64,000 nt of DNA from Chlamydiales bacterium. Its GTDB lineage: Bacteria > Chlamydiota > Chlamydiia > Chlamydiales > SM23-39. Under the pieces are notes generated by a model, which did no database searches, was not told the DNA's origin, and worked only from the letters and a program-made list of their open reading frames with translations. The first letter of the stretch is position 1. Every line of letters begins with the position of its first letter. Below, piece by piece: positions 9,888-18,499 of this stretch. The stretch is from positions 1 through 64,000 of the forward strand of contig JAUXXF010000021.1 of NCBI GenBank assembly GCA_030681135.1, written 5' to 3'. The position numbers and the translations under genes are program-made.

Positions 9888-11114
9888 ATGTCTGAAGAGA
9901 AACAAATTTTAGTCATCAATTGTGGAACTTCTTCAGTCAAGCTCTCGCTCTTTTCTGCAAATGAAACTTCCCCTCTTGTCCGCTTGTGGGAGGGGCACCT
10001 AAAAGGAATTTTTTCCTCGACTCCTTCCTTAGAAACAGGAATAGAGAAGAAAAAAACGACTTCGCTTGCTTCATGTAATTCATACCGAGACGCAATCCTT
10101 TCTATTTTGGAATATCTTAAGGCAGACCACTTTTCCCTGTCTTCCATTTGCGGAGTAGGGCATCGTGTTGTCCACGGTGGGAAGCAATTTACAAAAAGCA
10201 TATTATTGACCGACTCTGTTTTAAGAGAGTTACAAACCATTTCCTCGCTTGCCCCGCTTCATAATCCTCCCTCTCTAGAAGGCATTGCTGCTGCAAAGGA
10301 GTTGTTCTCGGATAAAATCCCGCAAATCGCCGTATTTGACACCGCCTTTCATGCTCATTTTCCGCCTTACGTCGCACTCTATCCCATCCCCCTAGAACTT
10401 GCGGAGCGACACCAGATCAAACGCTATGGCTTCCACGGCATTTCACATGAATATGTATGGGCAAAATATGCAGAAGCTCATCCCGAGAAAAAGAAAACCG
10501 GTAAAGTAATCACACTCCATTTGGGAAGCGGCTGTTCTCTAGCAGCGATTAGGGGCGGCAGCTCGGTAGATACAACCATGGGTTTTACACCGCTTGATGG
10601 CCTTATGATGTCCACACGCTCGGGAGGAATTGATCCAGCCATCGTCGCTTTTCTCTCGGAAAAAGAAAGAAAATCTCCCTCAGAAATTGTAGCCATTCTC
10701 AATCACCAATCAGGTCTTTTAGGAATCTCTGGCAAGACGGGAAATATGCAATCGCTCCTTTCATTCATCGAATGCGATGAGCGCGCCCAACTTGCCATCG
10801 ATATGTTTTTGCATAATTTACTAAAAGCAGCTGGCGCCTTCATTACTATCCTGGGTGGAATAGATGCTTTTATCTTCAGCGGGGGGATCGGAGAAAATTG
10901 CCCTCTTATTCGAAGCCGCTTCTTAAAGGCTCTCTCATGGCTAGATATCTTTCTCGATGAACCAAAGAATGAGCAATGTAGGCATCTTAACTTTGGGGAC
11001 ATGAGGATGCTCAGCACCGAAGCATCCGCCATTAAAGCCTTCGTTGTGGCAACTGACGAAAACCTGGCCATTGCTGAGGAAGTAAAGGCAAATTCCTCGC
11101 CTTTAGTCCTTTGA
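9888..11114 (+). CDS. ackA: acetate kinase
   Basis: Converts acetyl-phosphate and ADP to acetate and ATP in the cytoplasm. Motifs of the ASKHA-fold family are plain: the N-terminal INCGTSSVK phosphate loop, GHRVVHGG, FDTAFH, the signature YGFHGISHEYV, and TPLDGLMMSTRSGGIDP. The length of 408 residues matches the family. ATG 9888 sits three bases after the phosphoketolase stop with AAAGAG just upstream; an upstream in-frame ATG at 9864 lies inside phosphoketolase and is less likely. Phosphoketolase and AckA form an operon that yields ATP from sugar phosphates without the lower glycolytic pathway. Confidence 0.95.
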   Translation: MSEEKQILVINCGTSSVKLSLFSANETSPLVRLWEGHLKGIFSSTPSLETGIEKKKTTSLASCNSYRDAILSILEYLKADHFSLSSICGVGHRVVHGGKQFTKSILLTDSVLRELQTISSLAPLHNPPSLEGIAAAKELFSDKIPQIAVFDTAFHAHFPPYVALYPIPLELAERHQIKRYGFHGISHEYVWAKYAEAHPEKKKTGKVITLHLGSGCSLAAIRGGSSVDTTMGFTPLDGLMMSTRSGGIDPAIVAFLSEKERKSPSEIVAILNHQSGLLGISGKTGNMQSLLSFIECDERAQLAIDMFLHNLLKAAGAFITILGGIDAFIFSGGIGENCPLIRSRFLKALSWLDIFLDEPKNEQCRHLNFGDMRMLSTEASAIKAFVVATDENLAIAEEVKANSSPLVL

Positions 11115-11130
11115 CCACTGGGAAGAGATG

Positions 11131-11263
11131 ATGAATTTCAACATCCAATACACAGACAACAGCATCGTATGTACCGCTGCTCTAACAACAGCGCTCAAAA
11201 AAAATCCCTAGCCTGCTCACGCTTGTAAAGATGTTAGAGCAAAAAGGTATCACTGAAAAATGA
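11131..11263 (+). pseudogene. small gene with an A8-run frameshift
   Basis: A strong ribosome site (GGGAAGAG) precedes ATG 11131 and a 26-codon frame ending at 11211. Removing one A from the eight-A run at 11197-11204 would continue the frame as KKIPSLLTLVKMLEQKGITEK to a stop at 11261-11263, giving a plausible 44-residue protein. I do not recognise the family. It follows acetate kinase by 16 bp, probably in the same transcript. It could be a frameshift mutation, an assembly error, or a gene relying on slippage at the A run. Confidence 0.45.
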
Positions 11264-11600
11264 TGCAAATGGTTTTAAAATTTTCCGCATTTTTTCCGCA
11301 AGCAACCGGGAGCTAAGGGAATATTTTAGAACCAATCCGAACTTAAACCTAATCCCCTTCCTGGGAAAAATTGGTTCTGGTATACCTTGAATCCTTCAGA
11401 GTTATACTAGAGATGGGACTCATAACCCTTCGGTTGGGAAGAAGAGATCTACATCCTGCTCCCTTTTTAAGCCTACGCACAGACTTAGGCCGTGGCGATT
11501 TATGCTGTTTGTATCTAGATTGGTTATCTGGCTTACAAAGCGCGAGTGAAGGAAGAAAAATTTGTGCTACGCCGACACAGCAAGATCTGCCAATTTAAAT
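11264..11600. other. intergenic region with a decayed palindromic-element remnant
   Basis: No convincing gene. A small inverted repeat (AGAACCAAT near 11328 and ATTGGTTCT near 11368) is present. At 11538-11581 the sequence GCGCGAGTGAAGGAAGAAAA followed by a CCGACACAG segment matches the interior of the TATACCG-ended element seen at 13549 and 32123, without its ends. An open frame at 11371-11598 runs through this remnant and is not considered a gene. Confidence 0.5.
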
Positions 11601-13490
11601 TTAAACAAATATATCGGTCATGATCTTTGGCTTCCAGAGAGTTCTTAAAGAGTTCATAATCACTATTATGTCGATCACCTCTTGACTAATGGCCCCGGTA
11701 ACAGGAGAGAGAAATCCTAAAGCAGCTATCATCATCCCGACAATTGAAAGCGTCATTCCACCAACAGCACTCTGTAGGGCTATCAATCTCATCCTCTTAC
11801 TGATATGCAAAAATTCATCTACTTTTTCCAAAGTATTATCCATTACGACGGCCCCTGCAGCCTCCGCTGTAATATCGCTATTGCGCCCAAATGCAATTCC
11901 AACTGTAGCAGCCATCAAAGCAGGTGCATCATTGATGCCATCTCCAAGATAAGCTGTTTTTGCCAGTTTCGTTTCCTTCACAACAAGATCAACTTTTTCC
12001 TCGGGGCTTTTGCTTGCGTGCACTTCAGTAATTCCGACAATAGTTGCCAAATATTTAACCTCTTCTTCGCGATCTCCGGATATAATCATGCATTTTTTGA
12101 TGCCATGTTTTGGGAGCAAATGTTTTATAAAAGACTTACTATCTGCTCTTGGAGAGTCTCTAAAGCGGTAATGGGCTGCTAACTTATGATCGACAAGAAC
12201 AACACATTCAAGACCCATACCTTGTGGTAACAAAGCAACATCTTTTTCTAAACCAAATTTGTTAAGCTGTTTACGGCTAGTTATGATGACATTATGTCCA
12301 TCGAAAGTAGCTTGCAGACCTTCTCCTTTTGGTTCACTGATTTGCTTTGCGTCGATTAAAGGAATTTTCTCTTCCGTAGCTTTTTCAAGAATTGCACTTG
12401 CCAACGGATGTTTGGAATACCTTTCCATACTAGCGACCAGTTTTAAAATCTCTCTAGAATCGTTCTTGTTATAAGTTGTCTGATCTGTAAGAGTTGGCTT
12501 TCCATAAGTTAACGTTCCTGTTTTATCAAAGATCATAGTTTGGCATTGATCGATTTGTTCAAGTACAATTGGATTTTTAATTAAAATCCCTCTTCGTGCA
12601 CATAATGAAATAGATCCAACGATTGCGACAGGAATTGCAATCAAAAGTGGGCAAGGTGTCGCAATCACAAGCACAGCCAAGAAACGGACAGCATCACCGC
12701 TGATCAACCATGCTAATATTGCAATCATAATAGCTACAGGGGTATACCAAGCGCCTAATTGGTCAGCAAGCCTCCTCATCCGAGGACGTTTTTGTTCCGA
12801 CTCAGACATCACTTGCATGATCTTCGCATAACGGGAATCTTGAGCTAATTTAGTCGCTTTTATTGTTAATGAAGCATCTGCATTGATTGAGCCAGAAAGA
12901 ACTTCTGAACCTGGCGCTTTCGAAATGAGAAAAGGCTCACCTGTTAGGTATGATTCATCCATCACACCATTTCCAGCGATCACTTCACCATCCACAGGAC
13001 AAATTTCATGAGGAAATATTAAAATGGTATCCCCAATAGAAATTTGTTCTGTGGAGATGTCTTCAATAGCATCCCCTTTTTTGCGATGAGCCGTTGTTGG
13101 TGCCCGTTTGGCAAGAGCTTGAAGCATTTTAGATGCAGTTCTTATCGCATAGTTTTCTATAGTTTTTCCACCTGAAAGCATTAGCACAACCAATGATCCT
13201 GCTAAATATTGCTCAAGCAAAGCGGCAGTAATAATGGAAATTCCTGCTAGCAAATCGGAACCAAAATTGAAAGATATTAACTTGCGTATTAGATCAAAAA
13301 CAAGAATGCCCCCTCCTAATACAAGAGTAATATAAAGTGGATAAAGGGCAAATGTTTGGAATTCTGGAATTAGATATCGAAGAACTAAATAAGCTGCAAT
13401 GCTAATGATTGCTAAAATGGCAATATAGCCTTCTAAGCCAAGTATGCCACCTCCAGTTTCTTTTTCTTTTTTCTTTACCTGAGTGAGCAT
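11601..13490 (-). CDS. P1B-type heavy-metal translocating ATPase
   Basis: Integral membrane efflux pump of about 630 residues. The actuator loop has YLTGEP, the sixth membrane helix carries the metal-binding ATPCPLLIAIP (CPC) motif, and DKTGTLTYGKP, the P1B-specific SKHPLA (HP locus) and GDGINDAPALMAATVG follow. There is no N-terminal HMA metal-binding domain, only a short basic segment before the first helices. The C-terminal QEVIDIIVIMNSLR resembles the Zn/Cd/Pb subgroup more than Cu pumps, so a divalent soft-metal substrate is the best guess. ATG 13490 is preferred over the adjacent TTG 13493, with GGGGG upstream. Confidence 0.9.
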   Translation of the reverse strand: MLTQVKKKEKETGGGILGLEGYIAILAIISIAAYLVLRYLIPEFQTFALYPLYITLVLGGGILVFDLIRKLISFNFGSDLLAGISIITAALLEQYLAGSLVVLMLSGGKTIENYAIRTASKMLQALAKRAPTTAHRKKGDAIEDISTEQISIGDTILIFPHEICPVDGEVIAGNGVMDESYLTGEPFLISKAPGSEVLSGSINADASLTIKATKLAQDSRYAKIMQVMSESEQKRPRMRRLADQLGAWYTPVAIMIAILAWLISGDAVRFLAVLVIATPCPLLIAIPVAIVGSISLCARRGILIKNPIVLEQIDQCQTMIFDKTGTLTYGKPTLTDQTTYNKNDSREILKLVASMERYSKHPLASAILEKATEEKIPLIDAKQISEPKGEGLQATFDGHNVIITSRKQLNKFGLEKDVALLPQGMGLECVVLVDHKLAAHYRFRDSPRADSKSFIKHLLPKHGIKKCMIISGDREEEVKYLATIVGITEVHASKSPEEKVDLVVKETKLAKTAYLGDGINDAPALMAATVGIAFGRNSDITAEAAGAVVMDNTLEKVDEFLHISKRMRLIALQSAVGGMTLSIVGMMIAALGFLSPVTGAISQEVIDIIVIMNSLRTLWKPKIMTDIFV

Positions 13491-13548
13491 CAAAATCCCC
13501 CTACCATTATTTTGTCTTCTATCAAATCCACGTGGAAGAATATGGTTG

Positions 13549-13695
13549 TATACCGAAACAACTTGAAGAATCGGGATTTTGGCAAGGAGGCTCCTCAGAA
13601 TTTTTTGTCTGGAGCGGAGGGCCTAAGCCGGAGGCAAAAATTCTGAGGTAAAGCCGACACAGCCAAAAACCGATTCTTCAGGTTGTTTCGGTATA
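13549..13695 (+). repeat. palindromic element family A, intact intergenic copy
   Basis: About 147 bp bounded by near-perfect 25-bp inverted ends (TATACCGAAACAACTTGAAG at the left, CTTCAGGTTGTTTCGGTATA at the right). A second pair of inverted segments is internal: CTCAGAATTTTTTGTC and the counterpart near GGCAAAAATTCTGAG. It encodes nothing obvious. The same unit occurs at 14500 (inverted), 32123, 50813 and 55623, with fragments at about 171, 11538 and 18713. Confidence 0.9.
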
Positions 13696-13701
13696 CTCTT
13701 C

Positions 13702-13868
13702 CTAGAATTTTTTCTTATTCACCTCGACATATACCACATAAAGTTCAATGACCCTAGTGATAAAATGGACCCACATGTGAGCCTCTCTCGCTAATCGTAA
13801 TTTTAATTGACGATCTGCAAAATGCTCTCCGTAATCAAAGGCTACTGAATAGATAAATATGAATACTA
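13702..13868 (-). other. open reading remnant between element and DoxX-like gene
   Basis: On the reverse strand a frame without a start codon reads as plausible protein (it includes AFDYGEHFADRQLKLRLARE and HMWVHFITRV) and stops at 13702, just beside the family A element. It may be the tail of a decayed gene. I recognise no family, and the stretch may equally be chance. Confidence 0.2.
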
Positions 13869-13869
13869 A

Positions 13870-14247
13870 TCATATATGATAAAATGATCCAAGGCATATG
13901 CCAATACTACAAAATAACATCATTAAAGCTGGCAACAACTTCTTCACAGGGTCTCTGACTTTTATGTGCATCCATAAAGCTCCGACCATCATGAAAGAAA
14001 CAACAAAAGCTGCGGGAAAAACTAAGAAAGGTTTCCACAATCCTAAAAGAAGTAAGATAGCAGAGCTGATTTTGATGAATCCAATAACATAGAAAGACCA
14101 TAAGGGCAGACCATAAGTAGTGAATTCATCTTTTAAGGAACGAGCATTGCATCCCCTATAGGCGGTTTTTTTATTACCTCGAATGAGCCAAACGTTTAGC
14201 AATCCAAAAGCTACCAATAGCTGAAGAAATATTGTAATATAACCCAT
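13870..14247 (-). CDS. DoxX-like small membrane protein
   Basis: A 125-residue protein with four hydrophobic segments (N-terminal YITIFLQLLVAFGLLNVW, SFYVIGFIKISSAILLLLG, FLVFPAAFVVSFMMVGALW and a C-terminal LLPALMMLFCSIG), the layout of DoxX-like proteins, whose biochemical role is mostly unsettled. The frame is open to 14358, but the extension reads through a palindromic element, so ATG 14247 is preferred. A damaged near-identical copy lies at 357-656. Family assignment rests on topology and the KDEFTTYGLPLW/KISSAILLLLGLW pattern. Confidence 0.7.
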   Translation of the reverse strand: MGYITIFLQLLVAFGLLNVWLIRGNKKTAYRGCNARSLKDEFTTYGLPLWSFYVIGFIKISSAILLLLGLWKPFLVFPAAFVVSFMMVGALWMHIKVRDPVKKLLPALMMLFCSIGICLGSFYHI

Positions 14248-14278
14248 GTTAGATTTTACCCTTAGACGTTCATATCCT

Positions 14279-14348
14279 ATGAGCCTATCCGCAATGTAGA
14301 GAAAAAATCTGAGGAATCTTTTTTCCTCTAGATTGCGGATAGGCTCAT
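14279..14348. repeat. palindromic element family C, short copy
   Basis: A 70-bp hairpin: ATGAGCCTATCCGCAATGTA at the left and its near-perfect complement ending GCGGATAGGCTCAT at the right, with an 8-12 bp loop around ATCTGAGGAATC. The same ends bound a 160-bp element at 21455-21615. It lies upstream of the DoxX-like gene, in the false N-terminal extension of that frame. Confidence 0.8.
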
Positions 14349-14499
14349 GGCAGTTCACTTATGTATAAGCGTGTAGACTCTTGATCATTTTCTTTCAAGA
14401 GAAAACAGATAGGCACCTCAGACTAATGATTTGATAAATTCCCTGTTAATCGGATCCAAAAAAACTTTTTTAGAAGGATATTTTCGTTGGGATTTTGCT

Positions 14500-14663
14500 T
14501 ATACCGAAACAACCTGAAGAATCGGTTTTTGGCTGTATCGGCTTTACTTCAAAATTTTTGTCTTCGCTCGTGTCTTGCCTCCGGCAATGGTCACTCGCTC
14601 CAGACAAAAAATTCTGAGGAGCCTCCTTGCCAAAATTCCAATTCTTCAAGTTGTTTCGGTATA
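14500..14663 (-). repeat. palindromic element family A, inverted copy
   Basis: About 164 bp with the same 25-bp inverted ends as 13549-13695, but the internal part is in the opposite orientation: the GCTCCAGACAAAAAATTCTG segment is on the right. It is intergenic, between the DoxX-like gene and the DUF818 hydrolase. The stretch 14359-14499 shows nothing else. Confidence 0.9.
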
Positions 14664-14679
14664 GAGACTATCCACGAAC

Positions 14680-15819
14680 TTATGCTCTTAAAAAAGCCTC
14701 AATTTTTTGTGCTAAAAAGGAAGGATTACTTAGATCGTCATTGTGTACTTCAGTTATTCCAATAAATAATTTATTCCTCTTAGGGCATGTAGTATCGTTC
14801 AATAAAGCTTTAGCTAATGAAGCATTAGCTGCTATGGTTTCATCTCCAATAATTTTTGAGCTCTCGTGCAATTCTTCATATTTTTGAACTCGAGCAGTTT
14901 GCATAATAATTTCTGGGGCTTGCAATTTTTTTGAAGATACTGTGCAATCCATGTTCCAACCTAACAATTTCACTAAAAATCCTAATGGTCTAAAAGTAAG
15001 CATTGAGGCTGCCGTGCTTAAATCAGAAAAAGTTCTACTTTTAACAAAGACGTACCTCACATCCTTTTTCAATGCATGAGTTTTTAGTGCATCTGCCTGT
15101 ACGCCACCACCAATGGAATGTCCGTATCCAATTATTTCTCTAGCACCTATTCCCTTATTTTCATCTTCTAAAAAGGAAAGCATAGCGCGATAGGCTTTTG
15201 CCATGGCCTGTCTACTAGGTAAGCCTGAACTGGCCTCTACTCCTGGATAGTTAAAAACTATAGCATTCCCCTTAATCTCAGTCAGAATTTGTTTGAAAGC
15301 GCTGCCATCAGATAATTTTTCTTCATAAAATTCACCATTCCCATTCGATGCCAAAACCCATCTGCCGTTATTCAGGGTGGATGCTTTCCCAACGATCATA
15401 GCATCTACCTTGTAACCATCAACCTCAACAGTTATGCGTTTATATTTCCAGTCACCTTCTAACGAAACATTCGATCTCATATCATTTGCCCGATTTTCAG
15501 AGTACCCCATCAGAGCTGGATTTGAGGCTGGTAGTAAAGCGATCTTGCCTGCAAGAATATGAAGAAGATTATAAATCCCTATTGGAAATATGATGACAGC
15601 CAAAATTTGCTTTACAATTCTAACAATTTTAGATTCGGTGTTCCATGTATAAGCAACAGGCAAAGATTGATTCGCAGTGAAGTCCCGCTTTGTAGATTCT
15701 AAATAATCAGGTTGATGATAAAATGCGTTTTCCCCGATCAGTTCATCTCGAAAAGAGGTCGAAAGAATAGGCCTATAGTCTCCCGCGACAGTAGGAAGAG
15801 GCAAAGATTGTGAGCTCAT
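14680..15819 (-). CDS. DUF818-type alpha/beta hydrolase (chlamydial CPn0927/0928 family)
   Basis: A 379-residue protein. A membrane-associated hydrophobic stretch lies near residues 70-95 (ILAVIIFPIGIYNLLHILAG). The hydrolase core has VFNYPGVEASSGLPSR, AYRAMLSFLEDENKGIGA and the nucleophile elbow GYGHSIGGG. This arrangement is characteristic of a family known from Chlamydiae and Legionella (SidB-like) and is the best taxonomic marker in the window. Substrate is unknown. ATG 15819 is well supported by GGAGATTT directly upstream. It is flanked by family A and C palindromic elements. Confidence 0.85.
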   Translation of the reverse strand: MSSQSLPLPTVAGDYRPILSTSFRDELIGENAFYHQPDYLESTKRDFTANQSLPVAYTWNTESKIVRIVKQILAVIIFPIGIYNLLHILAGKIALLPASNPALMGYSENRANDMRSNVSLEGDWKYKRITVEVDGYKVDAMIVGKASTLNNGRWVLASNGNGEFYEEKLSDGSAFKQILTEIKGNAIVFNYPGVEASSGLPSRQAMAKAYRAMLSFLEDENKGIGAREIIGYGHSIGGGVQADALKTHALKKDVRYVFVKSRTFSDLSTAASMLTFRPLGFLVKLLGWNMDCTVSSKKLQAPEIIMQTARVQKYEELHESSKIIGDETIAANASLAKALLNDTTCPKRNKLFIGITEVHNDDLSNPSFLAQKIEAFLRA

Positions 15820-15987
15820 AAATCTCCTTTTGTTTTATACTAAATGTACTTATGAGAAAGCGAAAGGATAATTAGAGTGCGGTCCGTGCTTTTCGGCAGA
15901 AAAAATAGCTTGCCTAGGTAATATTTTTCAACACCTTATTTTGCACGCAGATTTGACGTTGTTCCATGAATGGAGCAAGAGGTCTAT

Positions 15988-16872
15988 TCAATTTTTTGAC
16001 ACCTTGAAACATTCGAGAGGGTTTCCTTCGCGCTTAAGGTGAGTTAATAAAAACTCAATCAATGAACCAATTGCTGGACTGTCCTTGCCATTTTGCCTAA
16101 TTAAAGAAACGTGAATATCAGGCAAAGGTGGCAAAAGATCGTCAATTCTTATCAGTTTCTGGGGAATCATTGTAATAGGAAGCACGGTCACTCCCATATT
16201 AGCCCGTACAGCGGCAATGGTTCCCGCATAACTTGGGCTTGAATAAACGATCCTGAATCGAATCCCACTTTGTTCAAGGGCCGCAATGGCTCTCGATCGA
16301 TAAACACAAGGCTCTGGGGCCAAGACAAGCGGAAGAGGCGCCCCTGAATTTTGTTTGTAAATCATCCCTTCTCTACCCACCCATACAAGCGGCTCCGCCC
16401 AGATTTCAACCCCAAATGGAAAGTCTTCAGGAGACGTCATCTTCACTAAAACTAAATCGAGCATTTTATTTTTAAACTGTTCGTAAAGATTTAAAGAAAG
16501 ACCACATTGGACATTTAAAAAGATCCGTGGATGAATACGTGAAAAATCAGCTAAAACATCGGCTAAAAATCGATCTGCGAAATCTTCCGGAATCCCAACG
16601 CGCACTTCCCCATCAAGTTCGGGATGTTTGAACCGATCCATCATTTCGTGATGAATCGCAAGCATTCTCATCACGTAGGGTAAAAAAACGTCCCCATCTT
16701 GGGTAAGACCTAGCTTTTTACCTCTCTCGATGAGCCGAGTTTGAAGCTGTTTTTCCAAATTAGAAATTTGCTGGGTGATTGCTGATTGAGTTCTTTTCAT
16801 CCTAATACCCGCCTTGGTAAAGCTCCCTGTATCAGCCACAGCAAGAAAGCATTCTAGTGAAAAGATATCCAT
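15988..16872 (-). CDS. LysR-family transcriptional regulator
   Basis: A 294-residue regulator. The N-terminal winged helix-turn-helix covers residues 1-65 (LECFLAVADTGSFTKAG, RTQSAITQQISNLEKQL), followed by a periplasmic-binding-like effector domain (from about residue 90, GEVRVGIPEDFADRF). It is divergent from dabB-dabA with a 125-bp gap holding a TCATTA-N3-TAATGA palindrome, so control of the bicarbonate-uptake genes and of itself is inferred. LysR regulators next to carbon-uptake genes are common in autotrophs; here the effector is unknown. Confidence 0.9.
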   Translation of the reverse strand: MDIFSLECFLAVADTGSFTKAGIRMKRTQSAITQQISNLEKQLQTRLIERGKKLGLTQDGDVFLPYVMRMLAIHHEMMDRFKHPELDGEVRVGIPEDFADRFLADVLADFSRIHPRIFLNVQCGLSLNLYEQFKNKMLDLVLVKMTSPEDFPFGVEIWAEPLVWVGREGMIYKQNSGAPLPLVLAPEPCVYRSRAIAALEQSGIRFRIVYSSPSYAGTIAAVRANMGVTVLPITMIPQKLIRIDDLLPPLPDIHVSLIRQNGKDSPAIGSLIEFLLTHLKREGNPLECFKVSKN

Positions 16873-16890
16873 AAGAAAACCTTATTTTAG

Positions 16891-16905
16891 TCATTAGTTT
16901 AATGA
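16891..16905. promoter_or_regulatory. candidate LysR-type operator
   Basis: Perfect interrupted palindrome TCATTA-GTT-TAATGA in the 125-bp gap between the divergent LysR gene and dabB, 19 bp from the regulator start. Size and position suit an autoregulatory binding site. The -10/-35 boxes for dabB are not clear. Confidence 0.45.
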
Positions 16906-16997
16906 ATTTCCCTAATATTACACTGATTTTATATGCTGATCAATAGAAAAACAGAGATAGGCGAACTATCCAGGCTCCTTAGGAGGATTGATATCAT

Positions 16998-18485
16998 ATG
17001 GAAATTTTTACTTACTTGGCGTTGGTCATTACTCCTGCAATCATCGCGGCAGGACTTTTCTTTTCTAAGCGGTTCATCAGGGCCAACATCCCTACAATTG
17101 GGGTATGGTTGACCTTTGTTGGGCTTTTACTGGTAGGTTGGAAGGCAGCGACAACCCAAATATTTCCTATTATTGGAGGAGGATTTAGAATAGAGGCACT
17201 TGGCCTCATGCTTTCCGTATTTATTTTATTTGTCGCTGGAATAGTACATCTTTTTTCAGTCAGGTATATGGCTGGGGATCGAAAATTCAAGGTTTTTTTT
17301 ACAAAACTTGGATTACTAACATCTAGCCTCTTGTTGATGATTGGAGCGGACCACCTTATTCTGATGCTTGTTTTTTGGACCTCAAGCAACCTTCTTTTGG
17401 CCAGTCTCATGATTCATAAAGATGCTTGGTCGGCCTCTCGGAATAGCGGTCTTTTCATGTTTAAATTATCAGCTTTAGGGTCAGGATCTATCGCCCTAGC
17501 AATATTCATCCTGTTCCAAGCTTTTGGCACCTTTTCATTGCATGAAATATTAGAAAACCAAAGTCTTATTACCTATCCTCTTAAATGGGTCGTCCTTCTC
17601 CTTTTGATCCTAGCAGCCCTGATTCAATCAGGCTGCTGGCCTTTTCATAAATGGCTCCTCAGCTCGCTGAACTCTCCCACACCGGTAAGCGGCTTGATGC
17701 ATGCAGGATTGGTGAATGGCGGAGGCTTTCTCTTGACCCGCTTTGCTCCGCTTTTTTCTGAGGCTCATACAACCCTTGATCTTCTTTTTTTCCTTGGATT
17801 GATCTCCGTTGTTTTGGGAACTGGATGGAAACTGGTCCAAAGCAATATCAAAGGGATGCTTGCCTGCTCAACAATGGCACAAATGGGATTCATGTTGATG
17901 CAATGCGGCCTTGGCCTTTTTTCTGCGGCCATCGCCCATCTTTTCTGGCACGGACTTTTCAAATGCTATCTTTTTCTCAACTCTGGATCTGCAATTACGG
18001 AAAAACGGGAATTGGATTCTAAAAAAAGTAGATTAAAATATCTTGCAGCCGTTTTAGCCGGGTTACCGGGCGCATCTGGGTTTGCGTTGATGATCAGTTT
18101 TTCTCTCCAAAATTGGACGACACAAACAGTTCTAGTGGCCTTTTCATGGCTAGCATCAGCGCAAATAGCCTATTCGATTCTGGGCAAGAGTTCGTCCTGG
18201 GTGAGGATGCTCATCGGCTCGATTGGCTCATTTGTATTTGGGATGATCTATGGTGGAGCCGTTTATTTGATCAAATTCATTGTTTCACCTCTAGCAATTG
18301 ATGTCGTTATGCCGCTGCATCCAATCCATCTTATCGGCGTTGGAATTGTCATGCTGATCTCTATCGGAGTGAACTTGAACCTCTTTTCCCTCCTCTCTTC
18401 AAGAAGGCTATATACGGAAATGCTTAACCTCTCTCAAAGTCACCCCAAAACAATGACTCTCATTCGCAGTGAATATAAATATTAA
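16998..18485 (+). CDS. dabB: DabB-type membrane subunit of inorganic carbon transporter
   Basis: Polytopic membrane protein of 495 residues related to the NuoL/MrpA ion-translocating subunits. Core motifs include GCWPFHKWLLSSLNSPTPVS, SGLMHAGLVNGGGFLLTRF and MGFMLMQCGLGLFSAAIAHL. In known DAB systems (Halothiobacillus, also found in Bacillus and Vibrio) DabB pairs with DabA to drive CO2-to-bicarbonate conversion using an ion gradient. It is followed 14 bp later by dabA, and GGAGGATTGATATC precedes its ATG. Calling it a respiratory complex I subunit is unlikely because no other nuo or mrp genes are present. Confidence 0.88.
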   Translation: MEIFTYLALVITPAIIAAGLFFSKRFIRANIPTIGVWLTFVGLLLVGWKAATTQIFPIIGGGFRIEALGLMLSVFILFVAGIVHLFSVRYMAGDRKFKVFFTKLGLLTSSLLLMIGADHLILMLVFWTSSNLLLASLMIHKDAWSASRNSGLFMFKLSALGSGSIALAIFILFQAFGTFSLHEILENQSLITYPLKWVVLLLLILAALIQSGCWPFHKWLLSSLNSPTPVSGLMHAGLVNGGGFLLTRFAPLFSEAHTTLDLLFFLGLISVVLGTGWKLVQSNIKGMLACSTMAQMGFMLMQCGLGLFSAAIAHLFWHGLFKCYLFLNSGSAITEKRELDSKKSRLKYLAAVLAGLPGASGFALMISFSLQNWTTQTVLVAFSWLASAQIAYSILGKSSSWVRMLIGSIGSFVFGMIYGGAVYLIKFIVSPLAIDVVMPLHPIHLIGVGIVMLISIGVNLNLFSLLSSRRLYTEMLNLSQSHPKTMTLIRSEYKY

Positions 18486-18499
18486 AGTAGGCAAATCAA

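Noticed and set aside
13907-14101. Reverse frame of 64 codons inside the DoxX-like gene, also present at 384-578
   Set aside because: It is an alternative frame of the DoxX-like coding sequence; its repetition only reflects the duplication.
16998-18485. Respiratory complex I subunit NuoL or Mrp antiporter subunit A
   Set aside because: No other nuo or mrp genes are present, the protein is short, and dabA follows immediately, which identifies it as DabB.
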